Assembly (NCBI GenBank): GCA_963691705.1
Contig: OY829541.1
Span: 32,314,719 to 32,378,718, forward strand
Length of the DNA: 64,000 nucleotides
Source: Viola odorata
Lineage: Eukaryota > Streptophyta > Magnoliopsida > Malpighiales > Violaceae
Direction of reading: 5' to 3'
Numbering within the stretch: position 1 is the first letter of the stretch; every line of letters begins with the position of its first letter. The translations under genes and the position numbers were made by a program. The notes beneath the pieces were generated by a model. That model saw nothing but the letters and a program-made list of their open reading frames with translations. It made no database searches and was not told the origin of the DNA. This document shows positions 1-12,107 of the stretch, piece by piece.

Positions 1-1463
1 TGGACTGTCACATACATTAAGCCCTTTGCCATTTCTGGTGTGGGCAACTATTTTTTCAAGGCCGATAAAAAACTTTTCTCTGAAGGGTATTCACCCTGGG
101 TTAATGCCAACACCTTCTCTGGTTCAGGGTTCATAGATCCTCGAACTGTCTGCAACGCACTTAAGGCAACTTTTGTAGGGCATTCGGTCGCTTTGTGAGG
201 ACCTTCACAGATAAAGCACGCAATAGGTCGCGGGACCCTATTGCCGAGCCTGTTAGAGCCTTGGAAGTTTATCGGGTTCCTAGATGGGAACCGATTCTCA
301 CTAGTTCCAGTACTATTCCTAGTAAACTTGTTCGACCTAGCATCTGATCCATTAGACCCTCCAAATTTTCACTTTGTCCCAACATCCGATCTATCTTCTA
401 CTCTCTCCGCTATTGTGATTGCGTCATTCAGGGTCTTGGGATTCTGCCGGTGGACTTCATTCCTAGGGTAAGGCTTCAATCCCTGAGTAAAATTGAACAA
501 TCTATCGGCCTCCGACATCTCCTTAATATCGAGCATAAGCGTGGAGTATTTGTTCACATATTCTCTCACAGAAATTGTTTGCACAAGCTCACGCAAGCTC
601 ATACGAGCAGCATATTCCACATCCTCTGGACAAAATGACTTCCTCAACCCCGCTTTAAACTCTTCCTACGTACCAATGCTATTAGCGCGAGTCCTCCACC
701 ATACTTTAGCATCGTCGAATAGTAGCATTACTACGACCGTCAGTTTCAACTCATTTGACAACACCTGGCACATATTGAAATAGTTTTCTACGTCAAATAA
801 GAAATTATCTATCTCTTTCGCACTCCTCACTCCATTATAAGGTTTTGGTTGAAAACTTTTGCACTTGTTTAGTTCGGCCATCCCCATTCCCGTAGGGCCA
901 GGAAAATTCCTTTGCTCCAATTCATTGAGTTTGCCATGTATCTCAATCAGGGAGGCGTCCAACAGTCCCACCTTCTTGTTGGTCTCGCGAATCATATCCC
1001 ATGCTTCCTTGAGATTATCTTGCAATTCATCCACCCTAGTTCTGGTGGTGGTAAGTGCCACATTCAGTTCTCTAATGTCTGCCCTCTCTAGCAGCTCATC
1101 AAGATTTTCCTGAGGGTCACCCTCTTTCTCTGGGGTTCGACCTTCGAAACTTAAAAGTCTCCTTGTTAACTGTGCTTCTAGCGCCTCTACGCGTCGCACT
1201 CGTTCCGCAAAGAGACAAAAAGTTTCCACGTTCTCTTCGACAGAGAAATCATTATCGGCGCTCTCGCCTTTAAACATTTCATCGTATTGGGTCAGACGAG
1301 ATTCTAGCATCTCAATGCGTCTATCCCTCTCAAGTATCTATTCCAATGTTACTTCTGGCTGTGAGGAGCCAACACCTAGAGTCCTCTGACTCTGTATCCA
1401 TGCATCAATCGCACTCACGTGATTTTCTAGTTCAGTGCACCTGACTTTCGAAGTCTTTGACAT
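1..1463 (-). pseudogene. Element A: Ty3/gypsy gag polyprotein (broken, runs off left edge)
   Basis: Read leftwards from an ATG at 1463 there is one long frame with the layout of a plant gypsy Gag: a charged, coiled-coil-like N-terminus (about 1460-860), the Retrotrans_gag core (ENYFNMCQ, KVWWRT, EEFKAGLRKSF, about 780-400), a basic linker, and a CX2CX4HX4C zinc knuckle (CFICEGPHKATEC) near 180-220. Gag coats the element RNA and forms the virus-like particle in the cytoplasm. The frame is interrupted by stops near 1340, 666 and 369 with no obvious frame change, so this copy cannot make intact Gag. Protease and polymerase would lie beyond position 1. The gag family call is secure; the exact clade is not assigned. 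Confidence 0.85.
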
Positions 1464-1480
1464 CTCAAAGAAATCGAAAT

Positions 1481-1495
1481 CGCTCCGCTACCAAC
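1481..1495 (-). promoter_or_regulatory. Element A primer binding site
   Basis: On the minus strand the LTR ends in CA and is followed by TTGGTAGCGGAGC, beginning with the TGG that pairs with a tRNA CCA end. The same 12-nt core TGGTAGCGGAGC also follows the LTRs of elements C (near 8004-8018) and E (near 35228-35240). The priming tRNA was not identified. Confidence 0.6.
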
Positions 1496-1934
1496 TGTCA
1501 CGGACTAATCCTTTGGAAGCCCAAGGGATTAAGTTCGTGCGGCGTTCATGCACTCTCTCTACGGAACCAACCTTTCACACACACCTTAGACCTGCATCAC
1601 TAGGGAACATAAGGTTAGAAACACAATAGGGCCATTATAGTTTATCATAGGCATAATATAGGGCAAACACATAGGCAATAGGACATACAATCATGAAAGA
1701 CATCACTTCATTGAATAAGCAAGATATTACAGACAAGGGCCAAAAAAGGTCGCAGACAAGGGGGCCACCCGCACTAAGGCCGACTCAATCACCCTTCCAA
1801 TGAATAACCGAGCCCACGGCACAAAGGGACTGATTACTCACTCCCCCAACCCGAATACAAAGATTACCCGTAAGCTCTCGTTAATGTTAAGCGGCCATGG
1901 GCGTGAACATGCTGGACGAGCTTAGACTTTAACA
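1496..1934 (-). repeat. Element A 5' LTR (439 bp)
   Basis: The segment starts TGTCACGG next to the primer site and ends TTTAACA, giving TG...CA ends. At 1935 the sequence switches abruptly to the reverse transcriptase of element B, at the WRV of its GWRVCIDYR motif. That switch defines the outer LTR edge and shows that A inserted into B. The partner LTR lies outside the window, so the target duplication cannot be checked. Confidence 0.7.
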
Positions 1935-3051
1935 CTCGCCATCCATTCTGAATCCTGGTGGGAATAGATTCATCGTCTTACCCAATGGTGATGGTGATAC
2001 CAGTTTTCTTAGGCACGACTTGTATCGGACTGACCCATGGGCTGTCAGAGATGGGGTAGATAACGCCCGCATCTAGCAACTTCAACAGTTCTTTCCTTAC
2101 CACTTCCATCATGGGAGGATTCAATCGGCGTTGTGGCTGACGTATCATCTTGTTGGTGTCCTCCAAGTGAATGCAATGAGTGCATAATGCTGGTGACAAG
2201 CCCTTGATGTCTGCGATGGTCCAGCCTATGGCTTGTCTAAACTCCTTTAGCAAGGAAATCAGTTCAAACTCTTTAGAACTGTTGAGTTTATTAGAGACGA
2301 TGACGGACAGAGAGTCATTGGGGCTGAGATAAGCATATTTCAGATGGGAAGGCAGTGGTTTCAATTCGAGGGATGGAGCCTGATCAATAGATGGAGACAA
2401 CTTGACATAGTCTGGACATTTGGGAGACACTATGGTGGGCTCATACTGGACAACAACGCACTCTTCTAGGGCAGCCACGACAGAATGCAGCTCTGGGGGT
2501 GTGGAAAGTGTCGAGGCCACGACATCTAGAAGGGTTGGTGTCAGACTCCTGTCAAGGGAAAATTGTAAAGGGTCAGTAGAATGAAGTTCAGCAAGTTCCT
2601 CAACGGAAGAGTCAATCACATCAATATAGTTAATACTGGAGAATTCGGAGGGGTATCGCATGGCCTCTAGCATATTGAACTTGATGATCTCCCCATCAAA
2701 CTCGAGGGAGATGGTTGCATCGTGAACATCAATCTTTGCTCGAGCGGTGGCCAGGAATGGTCGACCTAGAAGTAAATCCATAGACTTGGTGGAATCTTCG
2801 TTCTCCATGGCAATGACATAAAAATCAGCTGGAAATAGGAATTCACCCACTTGGACCAAAACATTTATGATGATCCCCTCGGGGTAGATGATAGAACAAT
2901 CAGCAAGCTGAATGGCAAGGTTGGTAGGTCGTAGAGGCTCGAGACCAAGACTGTTATAGATGATCAAGGGCATGACATTAATGCCTGCCCCCGAATCGTA
3001 CATGGCCTTACCAATGTCAATTGTACCAATTCGGCAGGGAATGATGAACAT
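1935..3051 (-). pseudogene. Element B: Athila-like protease and start of reverse transcriptase (truncated)
   Basis: Minus-strand reading gives an aspartic protease domain (FIIPCRIGTIDIGKAMYDSG active site, then INVMP, QLADCSIIYPEG and LLGRPFLATARAKIDV) followed by the linker and the first part of a gypsy reverse transcriptase ([60 protein letters not shown]). A stop follows near 1978, the frame continues as IPTRIQNGWRV, and homology ends at 1935 where the LTR of element A begins. It is closely similar to the 11649-12860 part of element D. The polymerase catalytic motifs are absent from this side of the insertion. Confidence 0.88.
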
Positions 3052-3159
3052 TCCTTGATCTTTGCACTTCGAGGGAATCTTCCTCTAGATGTGGGCAGAA
3101 GCATTAGCTCCTATACTGATCTTGTTAACATCGGTGAATTTACACTTGTTCGTGCACAA

Positions 3160-4619
3160 CTATTTCAGGAACTTGGCATAGCGAGGCACATTCTTAACTG
3201 CTTGGAGGAGCGGGATGTTGACAACCACTTTGCTGAACATGTCGAAGATCTCACGGTCTTCCTTTTCTTTCTTGGATTTGATCAATCTTTGGGAAAATGG
3301 GGGCTCGAGAATCTTGTGAATATATTCTTGGGTGAATTCGGGTAGGTTAGGATCATTCCTTGGCGAACCTCTGGGGGAGCGGACTATGTCTTCCATAACC
3401 TCGACGACCCTAGGCACCTTTGGGCTTTTCACCCTGGGTTTCGGCTTGAATTCAGACTCTAGAGAGTTTTCTATATCGGGGGCCGGATGTGTTGGAGGTG
3501 TCAAGGTCGTTCCACTTCGCAGAGTCACGGCACAGACATTGTGCTTTGGGTTTGTTTCAGTTTGAGGTGGGAATCTTCCTTGATTCTTCAGTTCCTTCAT
3601 CTCTGCCATCATGGTACTCACTTGCTTTCGAAGTTCATCAATTTCCTTTTGTTGTTCGGGGTTACGAGGTGGTTCTGTATTCGGGGGCACGACAAAAGTC
3701 TGATCTTGAGGAGGTTGGCGTTGATAATGATTATACGTGGGTCGGGGTCTGAAGTTCTGTATGTTGAGAGGAGGGGGGTGATTCCCGTAAGGGTATTGTT
3801 GCTGGTTAGGGCCCGACGGCTGAGGGTTTGGAAGCCATCCTAGATTCGGTTGTTTCCAGCCCTGGTTGTAGTTTTGACCATAAGGGGCTTGATTGTACTG
3901 GCCGGCAGCGTTCACTTGGATCTCATCTGGAATATGGGAGTATGCATCCGTAGGGTGGTCCACAAAATTATAAATTTGACAGGCCTTGACTGGTGTGGAC
4001 TGTCCTACCACGTGGTGTTGGCTATAGATGTTGGATAATACTTCTCCGTGAAGATCTTGGACATCTCCGACCAAGAGTGGATGGATCTTGACGGAAGGTC
4101 ATAATACCAGTCGAGGGCATCATCTTTGAGAGACCACATAAAAGCGTGCAGCTTTGCTTGCTCGATGCTGACATTGGGAGGTTTCATGGCCTCGCAAATT
4201 GAGTAGAGCTGTTGAAGGTCACGAAGAGCACTTTCTTTAGGAACACCTCAAAAGGTAGGTAGATGGTGCATAACAGTAGATTTGAGGGTCCAATCATGAG
4301 GGACAGCAGGACAGACGATGCAACTGCTCGACATATCGGTGGCTGTATTGAGGTGGTCAATGGACTGCTGGTTTGGAGGAGGTGGCAGTGGGTCTTCAGG
4401 ATGTACATGATTATCCTGGTTTTCCATAGCTGGAATATCAAAGAAGGCAGCAGGTGGGTTTTTGAGACCTCGATGAAGGTAGGCTAGGTCTTGGTAGAAC
4501 TGACGGTCTAGGTCGTCCAGATTGGAAGGTTGTCTTTCGAGGGCAGGATGAGGAATTCCTCTACACTGGCCGGAAGGTCCTCTAGCTAGCTGCCGAAGTC
4601 CTCTTTCAGTTTTAGTCAA
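3160..4619 (-). pseudogene. Element B: Athila-like gag (frameshifted, zinc knuckle degraded)
   Basis: Three pieces follow one another on the minus strand: an N-terminal part (4619-4248), a core (4187-4005, with KLHAFMWSLKDDALDWYYDLP and WSEMSKIFTEKYYP) and a C-terminal part (4074-3160, rich in Q, P, N and G, ending PLLQAVKNVPRYAKFLK). The frames differ, so small indels break the gene. The place of the zinc knuckle reads CQIYNFVDHPTDAY: the first Cys and the His are kept, but the second and fourth Cys positions are Tyr. The C-terminus leads directly into the protease segment, as in element D. Confidence 0.85.
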
Positions 4620-4693
4620 CTAGAGATCTAGAGGGAGTAAATCTGGTGCAGATCTCCTGGTCATACAAATAGAAAGAAAATTAGTACCGTTCA

Positions 4694-4717
4694 ATCCCCG
4701 GCAACGGCGCCAAAATT
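4694..4717 (-). promoter_or_regulatory. Element B primer binding site, tRNA-Asp type
   Basis: The minus strand reads TGGCGCCGTTGCCGGGGAT just inside the LTR. This is the complement of the 3' end of plant tRNA-Asp and is the primer site typical of the Athila lineage. It fixes the inner edge of the LTR at 4718. Confidence 0.85.
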
Positions 4718-6341
4718 TGATCGTCACTCAAATATACTAATATTTTCCTAATGCCTAGATGCACAAATAAATGTGTAAAGGGCAAGACAGGGTCGAACCA
4801 CAGAGATTGAAGGAATAATATTTCAGTTTCAATACATGACAGGGAAGAACTATAACCAAATACAAACGTAACACTAGGGGGAGGGGGGTTATATTGATTA
4901 ACGAATCAATCAACGCAGAAGTGGGAGCTAACAAGACAAATAATTAAAACTGCAAATCACAACACAAAAGTAACAATCATTCGAGGGCATGAAAGTGAAG
5001 AACAATCAAGGGTAAGATAATCAAAAGCAGTTCGAGGGCAAGAAAATGAGAAAAGTAGTAAAAGAGATATTAATCTGATGGGAAGAGATCTTAGCAAAAG
5101 GTGTTCTCGGGTTGCATTTCTGGTCAGTTAATCATTGGCACAAAAATATTCCAAACTCATGCACAGACCTGCTATAGGGGCCTAGTTTCCACTTAACACC
5201 CCCTACTTACCTTCGTAGGTAGAAGCTACCCCCCGTTTCCACATATGAGGTAGCCTTGACGTTTTGTCGTCCCCCAGGCACGAATGTGAGGAGGCACTAC
5301 TCAAAACGCCCATGAAGTGGAGGCAAGACAGATCTAGGGCGTGACATCTCAGTGTGTCAAGCTCGCATCACATACCCTAAACGACCATTTACCCCTAGAC
5401 AAAAGACCTCTCGCGATGTCCCCACTAGGTATCTACTTTAACCCAAGGCTTCGTGTTAGTTATAACCAAGAGAATGACAGTACTCATATAGAAATATTAA
5501 CAGTTGATCAAGCCCTCAACATTTCTAAATGAGCATGGAAATAAAACGATAAACAACCGAATATGACAAGAGAATGTATTAAGCATGCTTTAGGCCTCTT
5601 AACCGAACCTTACAACCCTTCAAACACCCTTTACTAAGATAATGGAACTTAGCTACTCATAATAAAATATAAACAGCAAGTAGAAGAAGAGAATAGCATA
5701 AACAATATTAAAAGAAAATAAATGAGAAGTGTATTAGAATAAACCGATTGAGGAAATCAATGCTTTCTCTTTTACAAGCTGACGGCGGAGCTCAAAAAGA
5801 GGAAGAGAGAATCCCTAAAATTTAGGTAAAGAGAGAGAGTGTCCTAGGATCAGCCTCCTTACAAAAACCCTAAAGTTTAGCTTAAATAGCCTAAAAAGTA
5901 GCTAAGGGACAAAATACGGCTAAGGAGAGAGGGTGCGTCAGCACATGAGAGGGTGACAGCACATATGAAGGATACGCCCATGACAGGGAATATTCTGGGA
6001 TCTTTTGGCAGCGCCTGACATCTTCTAGAAACGCTTGGAATCCCGTGCGAATCTTCAGAGATTCCTTTCTTTGGCTTTTGATCTTTGATTCGATGCGGAA
6101 ATGTCAAGGGCACAAGACTGCTCACTGGTCTGGTTAGCGTCGAGGGCATGATGACCTTCCACTCTTCTAGACCTCGATGCTCCAATGTTCCAGAAATCCT
6201 TCCAAAATCGCTCGCTTTCGCTCTTTTTTTCCTTTAGCCACTGATCTGCAAAAAGATGGAGAAAAGAGGCAAATCAGAAATATCATGCCCTCGAAAGGGC
6301 TGAAATAAGGGAGAAAAACCTACAATAAAAACGTGCGATCA
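4718..6341 (-). repeat. Element B 5' LTR (about 1.6 kb)
   Basis: The inner edge is fixed by the primer site. I place the outer edge at 6341 because the segment then starts TGATCG and ends CGATCA, a perfect 6-bp inverted end pair, and the following sequence resembles element C. It contains no coding frame I can support. The 3' LTR is not in the window, so the length is an inference from the ends. Confidence 0.6.
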
Positions 6342-6860
6342 GTCCTCTTTTTCTAGTCTAGGATGAACAGGTCCGAAATAAATCGAACGGCGTTGACTGA
6401 TGCATTTTGAAGTCCTTGTCTGCGTAGGATTGCTGTTAGTAAAAATGTCTCTCCAAATAACACAAAAATGGCTTGTGCATTTGAGCTGAAAGTTGGTCAC
6501 AATGGAGACAACATCCTGAGGTTTCATAAACATAATCGATCGCATGATTCTGACTTTTATAGGTTCGACTTGGTTGGTAAAAAGTCACGTATTGCTTCTG
6601 CGCCTAGAACTCATGCGTGCGAGAATGTCACCATGAACCATCTTACAATCTACTCGTCCAAATTGGCTCAAACTTGTCCACGATCTTCCCAAGACACCAA
6701 TTGGTCTTCTATTTACTTTGTTTTCCCAATTGAAGCCTCACTTCCATGTCTTGGCTCACAGCGTTCCTCACGCGCATGTGGTTCGCGTGATGGCGCGCGC
6801 CTAGGGCCTTCACCTTCGCCCCTTGGTTCACGCCTTTGCCTTGAGGCCGCATCATCTCTG
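6342..6860 (-). repeat. Element C: left LTR-like remnant
   Basis: About 150 bp near 6630-6780 resemble 20700-20840 (shared blocks such as ACCATCTTACAATCTAC against GCCATCTTGCAATCTAC), roughly 70% by eye. The second region is the upstream part of the right LTR of element C. I therefore read this piece as the left LTR of C, cut by the insertion of B. Its edges are uncertain. Confidence 0.4.
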
Positions 6861-7132
6861 TCATCATTCTCTTCTTCCCTTTCACCATGATACAATGCCC
6901 CACTGCCCTCTTCTCATCGTGGTCCGCCTATTATGTATAAGCTAAAATCACCATTGATATGTTGGGTGTAGTGCCTGGACGGTGGCTCGTTGTGTGGTCT
7001 TTCCGACTTGTCCTCCCTCTGGACATTCGCCTCATTTCTCCAATGATATATGTCATTCAACCATGCGACAATAGTGCTAAGAAGTTACCTCAACTCTGGG
7101 TCTCCAACGCTTCCGGACGAAGCGTCCGACAT
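6710..7132 (-). pseudogene. Element C: short gag N-terminal remnant
   Basis: From an ATG at 7132 the minus strand reads MSDASSGSVGDPELR, a stop, then AWLNDIYHWRNEANVQREDK, PHNEPPSRHY and a charged stretch rich in R, E and D. This composition is typical of the N-terminus of gypsy Gag. No gag core, zinc knuckle or pol follows, so most of the internal region of C has been lost. The family call rests on composition and on position between LTR-like pieces. Confidence 0.45.
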
Positions 7133-7140
7133 GCTTCCTG

Positions 7141-8003
7141 AAATGTCAAAACACTAAAATAAAAAAACATAAAATTACCCTAGAAAATACTAGCACTCCC
7201 TCACGTGTTTTGCTCTCGTGTTTAACTCTCTATTGAACTCACAATACTCACTTAGTTTGTCTCAAAGTCCTTGTTGTTGTTCCTGCACTCAAACCGTTAA
7301 GACAGACTCGAGAATTTTGAAGAAACGCTTCCAAGGAAATTTCAAAGACAACTAGCTTCAAAAGGAATTGTGATGCTTAACAAATAATTTAGTTGCAAAG
7401 ATCAACCAACTAAACACTTGCTAGGCTGGATTAGAAAGGATTTATGGGCTGGAATCAAAGAAAATCTCAAACACAATTGAAAGACTCAAAGAGATTCACA
7501 AGCCGTGAATGGGATGCGTTGTGCACGCTTTAGGTGCGTTGATTGTTCCTCCTAAGCCAACTTTTGCTTTCGGTGTCCGATTTCACTAATTCTTTTTGTG
7601 TTACGAAGATAACACCTTGAAGTATTCTGTATTTGTTTTTCTTTTCTGTTTTGAATACTCCTCATTTTTGTATTTGAATTCATTTTTTCTATTTCGAATT
7701 TGTTTTTTTTTTGTTTTTTTTTTTTTTTACTCTTTGAATATAATCAAATAACAACTAGACTAATGGACACTTTGAATTTTGTGACTCTTTTTCTTGACAC
7801 TTTGGGGGACTTATTTTTGTTTTTAAGTCGACACAAAATAAAAACACACAAGACGCAACTAGATCTAGAACCCTAGATCGACTCGACACACTAACACACT
7901 TAGGCTGCAAGGAGATTGATTAGATAGGGTAATCAATCTCAATAATTTGTAAATAAATATAAATAAAAGGATAGTAAAGATATAGATCAAACCTTGAACG
8001 CCT
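7141..8003 (-). other. Element C leader (5' untranslated region), non-coding
   Basis: No supported gene. The stretch lies between the gag remnant and the primer site of C. Its left part (near 7200, CCCTCACGTGTTTTGCTCTCGTG) resembles the leader of element E near 34022, which supports a relation between C and E. A long T tract lies at 7705-7730. Confidence 0.55.
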
Positions 8004-8020
8004 AGAGCTCCGCTACCAAC

Positions 8021-8358
8021 TGATACGATCCTAGTTGCCTAGGATGCGCTTTAATGACGATCTAGTTCAAAGGTTCGAGATTGATGCGGAATTTGGTGGA
8101 TAGACTCACGAGAATAAGTCTCGATTAGCAAACAGCCATGTGCCTACTAACCTAAACGAATCCTAGTGAGGTTCTTGCTTGTATTAGGTTCAGCCCTGTG
8201 ACCCTAAGGAACAAACAATTGCCGCAACTTCGGTTTTACTTGTCTTAACCCTAGCTTGCGATACTGAAGGTTAAGCCCAAGGTTCAGGTCCACGAATGAA
8301 ATAACAAGAGTAAATACTCTAAGATAAAGTCTTAATTTGGATAAAAATAATGGTGGTT
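8021..8358 (-). repeat. Element C right (5') LTR, first part
   Basis: It begins TGATACGATCC directly after the reverse-strand primer site (core TGGTAGCGGAGC, about 8004-8018). The LTR is split at 8358 by element D and resumes at 20288. Element G (LTR at 63209) starts with the same TGATACGATCC and element E with TGATATGATCC, so the three belong to related families. Confidence 0.75.
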
Positions 8359-9726
8359 TGATTGAATGCCACAATGTCTAATTAATCATCCCATTTTCCT
8401 ATTATTTTGGATGATGATACTGCTTATTGTGGCTATTTCTACTCCTTTTTCCAGGTTAATTGGTTTACACATAGATTGAGAGAAAAGGAATGAAAAGCCA
8501 TGAAAAGAGCATGAAATCGTGAAGAGAAGTAATTCTGGGCAGTATTCAACATTCCAAGTCAGCTGGGCATGGGCTGAATATTAACACATGTTATGCAATT
8601 CATCTAGCCAAGAGATTGCTAGTGGGCTTGGGCCGCACACATGGAGGGCGCACGTCTTGCTCAGCTGGCCCTCATTTTGATTCCTTTGCGAATTAGAATT
8701 TCCTATCTAAGATATTAAGACCTTTTATTTAAATAATTATTAAATCCTATTTTCTAGGATTTTATTTGGACTAGGATTTGTTTTTAAACCTAACAGGAAA
8801 GAAAGAGTTCTTCTTCCCTAGTTGTTGAATTAGGCTACTGGTTCTAAATTTATTAAATATTATTCTTTTCTTATTCATTCCTGGATTTAATTAATTACTG
8901 CATAATAATTGTTTGAATTAATTATGTCTTGTTCTAGCTAATTCATCTATTCTTGGTAAAGGCTCTAGGGTTATGATTCGTATGTTGTGAGATCAAATTA
9001 AACTTCATAAAATCCAAGTTTGTATTTCTATTCTTTTTATTTGAATGTCATTTTGTTCTTATTCGATTTAAGTTTAATCACCTTAGATTTTAATTTGAAC
9101 AAATATAGCTTTTCTTAGAAACGTTGGATGCTACATCGTTGATAGGAATCTGCAGGCAACTAATTAGTGTAAGAGCTAATTAGAAAAGGGTAGAATCCGG
9201 TTTATAGGAGTAGAAGAAATTCTCTTCTAGATCGGGAAAGGTCTGTCCCCGTGTTAAATCAACCCTTCAATTAAACTTTATTAGGAGTACCGCCTTAAAG
9301 TTATTGATCGGTTAGGGATCCTAGTAAGAGTACCGCCTTAGGAATCTTGAGTAGGAGGAAAGCAGGAGGTTCAGAGTACCGCTGGTCTTTATAGCCTTTC
9401 TATTAAATTTGGTTTTGAAAACACTTGCATCAATGGTCGACATATATGAATCGTGACCCGAAAAGAGTCTTTATCGGGAATTTATCATCATCCGAGTTCA
9501 CTTATTCATCTCTCGTTTACTGTCTTTATTCTCTCTGTTTATTAAATTAATTGCAACACAAAATCCCACTTATTGGTTTTTACCACTGTTACAATTTTGG
9601 TCTTTTACAAAAATTATTATTGTCCTGAAATCCCTATGGTTCGATCCTTTTACCACTTGCTACAGTTTTAATTAATTGTGCATGGTGAATTGTATGATTT
9701 AGTTTTGTTGGTTTCAGCACCCATCA
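8359..9726 (+). repeat. Element D 5' LTR (1368 bp)
   Basis: Starts TGATTGAATGCC and ends CACCCATCA. Its 3' third contains three copies of an AGTACCGC motif (about 9285-9385) and a small hairpin TAGAAGA-AATTC-TCTTCTA near 9208. It acts as promoter and polyadenylation unit in intact relatives. I could not place the start site. Confidence 0.95.
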
Positions 9727-9728
9727 AA

Positions 9729-9750
9729 TTTTGGCACCGTTGCCGGGGAT
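9729..9750 (+). promoter_or_regulatory. Element D primer binding site, tRNA-Asp type
   Basis: TGGCACCGTTGCCGGGGAT begins a few bases after the LTR end. It matches the complement of the tRNA-Asp 3' end except for one base (A for G at the fifth position); element B has the unmutated form. Confidence 0.85.
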
Positions 9751-9789
9751 TTCTTCGGTACTAATTTTAATTTCTTTGTTTTATAACCA

Positions 9790-11640
9790 GGTCCTCCCGA
9801 CTGCCATTACTTCCATACAACCCAGAGTTAACAAAAATAGAAGCTCAGTACAGGAAGCAGCGAGCAGAAAGGCAGAGGACAGGATCTGAATAAACTGTTT
9901 CTGAAAATAGTTTTTCGCAGTCAGCAGACTTTTCCCCAGGCCTGGGGGAAAGCTCATCTGCAGCAGTTAGAGAAAATCCACTTTTCGAACCAAATATGGA
10001 ACCCCCTGGAGACGACCAGCCACTACCACCTCCTCCTCCTCCAGAACAAACCTTTAGGCAGCGCAACAATGAAGGACCACCACCGGATACATACTTTTGT
10101 GTCCAATACCCACCCGTAGAACATGAGTGGAACCTTAAGCCAAACACTATCCATAACCTAAAGAAGTTCTACGGATTTCCAAGTGAAAACCCCTTCAAAT
10201 ACCTCCAAAACCTCCACTGGGAATGTGATACCCACAAACCATCTCGAGTAGACATTAACCGAGCAAAACTCTAAGCCTTCCCATGGACCTTAGAAGACAA
10301 AGCTAGGACTTGGTTTCTCGGTCTACCACATAATTCCATTTATACATGGCAGTAGATGTTGAGTACCTTTCTCAACAAGTATTGGTCATCTAGTAAGGCG
10401 GGAAACGCAAGGAAAAAGATTGTGTCCATTCACCAGTTGCCAAATGAGGATTTTGGGGAGTATTATCAGAGGTATAAGGACTTACAGGAGATATGCCCGA
10501 ACCATAACGTCTCTCCCTACAACCTCGTGCAATACTTCTATGACGGGATGTGTATCAGAGATAAATTAATGCTAGATGGAGCAGCCGAAAGAGCACTGCA
10601 GGATTGTACGCTGACAAGAGCGAATGATTTGATCCAAACCTTGGCCGAGAATTGCTATCAAAACGGTTCCGGAGATAGAGAAACACCCACTGGTAATGTA
10701 TCCGCACTTGAACAAAAATTAGATGAACTTTATAATCATTTTGATACTTTCTACACAGGACAATCACAGGTACAGGTACATCAGGCGCAACCGACCATGA
10801 CATGTGGTGTATGCGGCCAGCAAGGACACCATTCGGATCATTGTGTCTTGACCAATGGGACACCTGAAGAAGTTAGTGTCGTAATGCAATACCAGCAGCA
10901 GTATGGTAGATACCCACCTCATAAGCCTAGGTTCAGCCCAAATCAGTACAACAATAACTCAGGATGGAAAGAGAACATGAACTCTAATGTCGTGGTTCAT
11001 CAACCGAACCAATACCATGCCCAGCAACAACCACCACCTATGAACCTACAAAAATTCATCCCTAGACCCAATGTACCACAACTTCCAGCCCCACAACAGC
11101 CCCTACTGCTCACTGGAGTCCCAATGGAGGATATGCTTAAACAGTTTATGTAAGCTACTCAAGCTAGCATCTCGAGTCTCGTACAATCAAACCAAGCCAT
11201 GCAGAAAGAAATGGCAGAGATGAAACTCGGTAAACAGGAGTAGGGAGGATGGTTACCATCCACCACTGTCGATAACCCGAAGCATAATGTCAGGTCTATG
11301 ACATTAAGGAGTGGAACAAAAATTCCAGACAAAGCCGACTCGTCCACAAGCCTGGGGAAGAGTCGACCAGAGGCAGTTCCACCTCCACCAGAAATGAAGG
11401 TAATTCTAGGAAATCCAGTTCCAGCGACGTTAATGAGAAAGGAAAACTAGGTAATCCCTCTTCCTTTTCCTGAAAGAGCTGAAAAGTCCAAGAAGGCAAA
11501 GGAAGAGAAGGTTATTTTAGATATTTTTCGAAAAGTAGCCATAAATGTTCCTTTACTTGATATGATTGCGCAAGTGCCCAAATATGCCAAGTTTCTTAAA
11601 GATTTATGCACTAACAAATATAAGCTTTCAGGTATATAAA
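9790..11640 (+). pseudogene. Element D gag (in-frame stop codons)
   Basis: One reading frame runs from about 9790 through an ATG at 9996 into the protease. It carries a Gag core (DKARTWFLGLPHNSIYTW, STFLNKYW, EDFGEYYQRYKDLQEICPNH, about 10290-10510), a zinc knuckle CGVCGQQGHHSDHC (10804-10845, CX2CX4HX4C intact), a Q/P-rich tail, and VPLLDMIAQVPKYAKFLKDL before the protease. In-frame stops lie near 9889, 10272, 10353, 11151, 11241, 11448 and 11637, with no frame change. Gag would assemble particles around the element RNA; this copy cannot make it whole. Confidence 0.88.
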
Positions 11641-11648
11641 GGGTCAAC

Positions 11649-12107
11649 TTGAATGAGAATGTGTCTGCTGTCTTTCAGAAGAAATTGCCCAACAAATGCA
11701 AGAATGGAGGAACCTTCGTCATACCTTGCAATATTGGAGATCAGACCATTGAAAAGGCGATGTGTGATCTAGGCACGGGGATAAATGTCATATCACTAAA
11801 CCTTTTTAAATCTCTTAACATCGGGGAATTAGTAGACACTAGGCTTGTTATTCAACTAGCTGATAGGTCGATTATTTATCCCGTTGGAGTTATAAAAGAT
11901 GTTTTAGTTCAAGTGAATGATTTTATATTCCCTGCTGATTTTTATGTTATGGATATGGAAAATGATCATACGAGTAAGTCAACTGAAATTTTGTTAGGAA
12001 GACCCTTTTTTAGAACGGCTAGGGCGAAGATTGATGTGTTTAGTGGATGCTTAACTATAGAGTTTTATGGTGAAACCATTACTTTCAATATGTATGACGC
12101 TATGTGA
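11649..12107 (+). pseudogene. Element D aspartic protease domain
   Basis: FVIPCNIGDQTIEKAMCDLG, then TGINVI, QLADRSIIYPVG and EILLGRPFFRTARAKIDVFSG mark the retroviral-type aspartic protease that cuts the Gag-Pol polyprotein. The active-site triplet reads DLG where element B has DSG. A TGA at 12105-12107 interrupts the frame, which then continues as [14 protein letters not shown] into the polymerase. The domain is otherwise colinear with that of element B. Confidence 0.88.
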
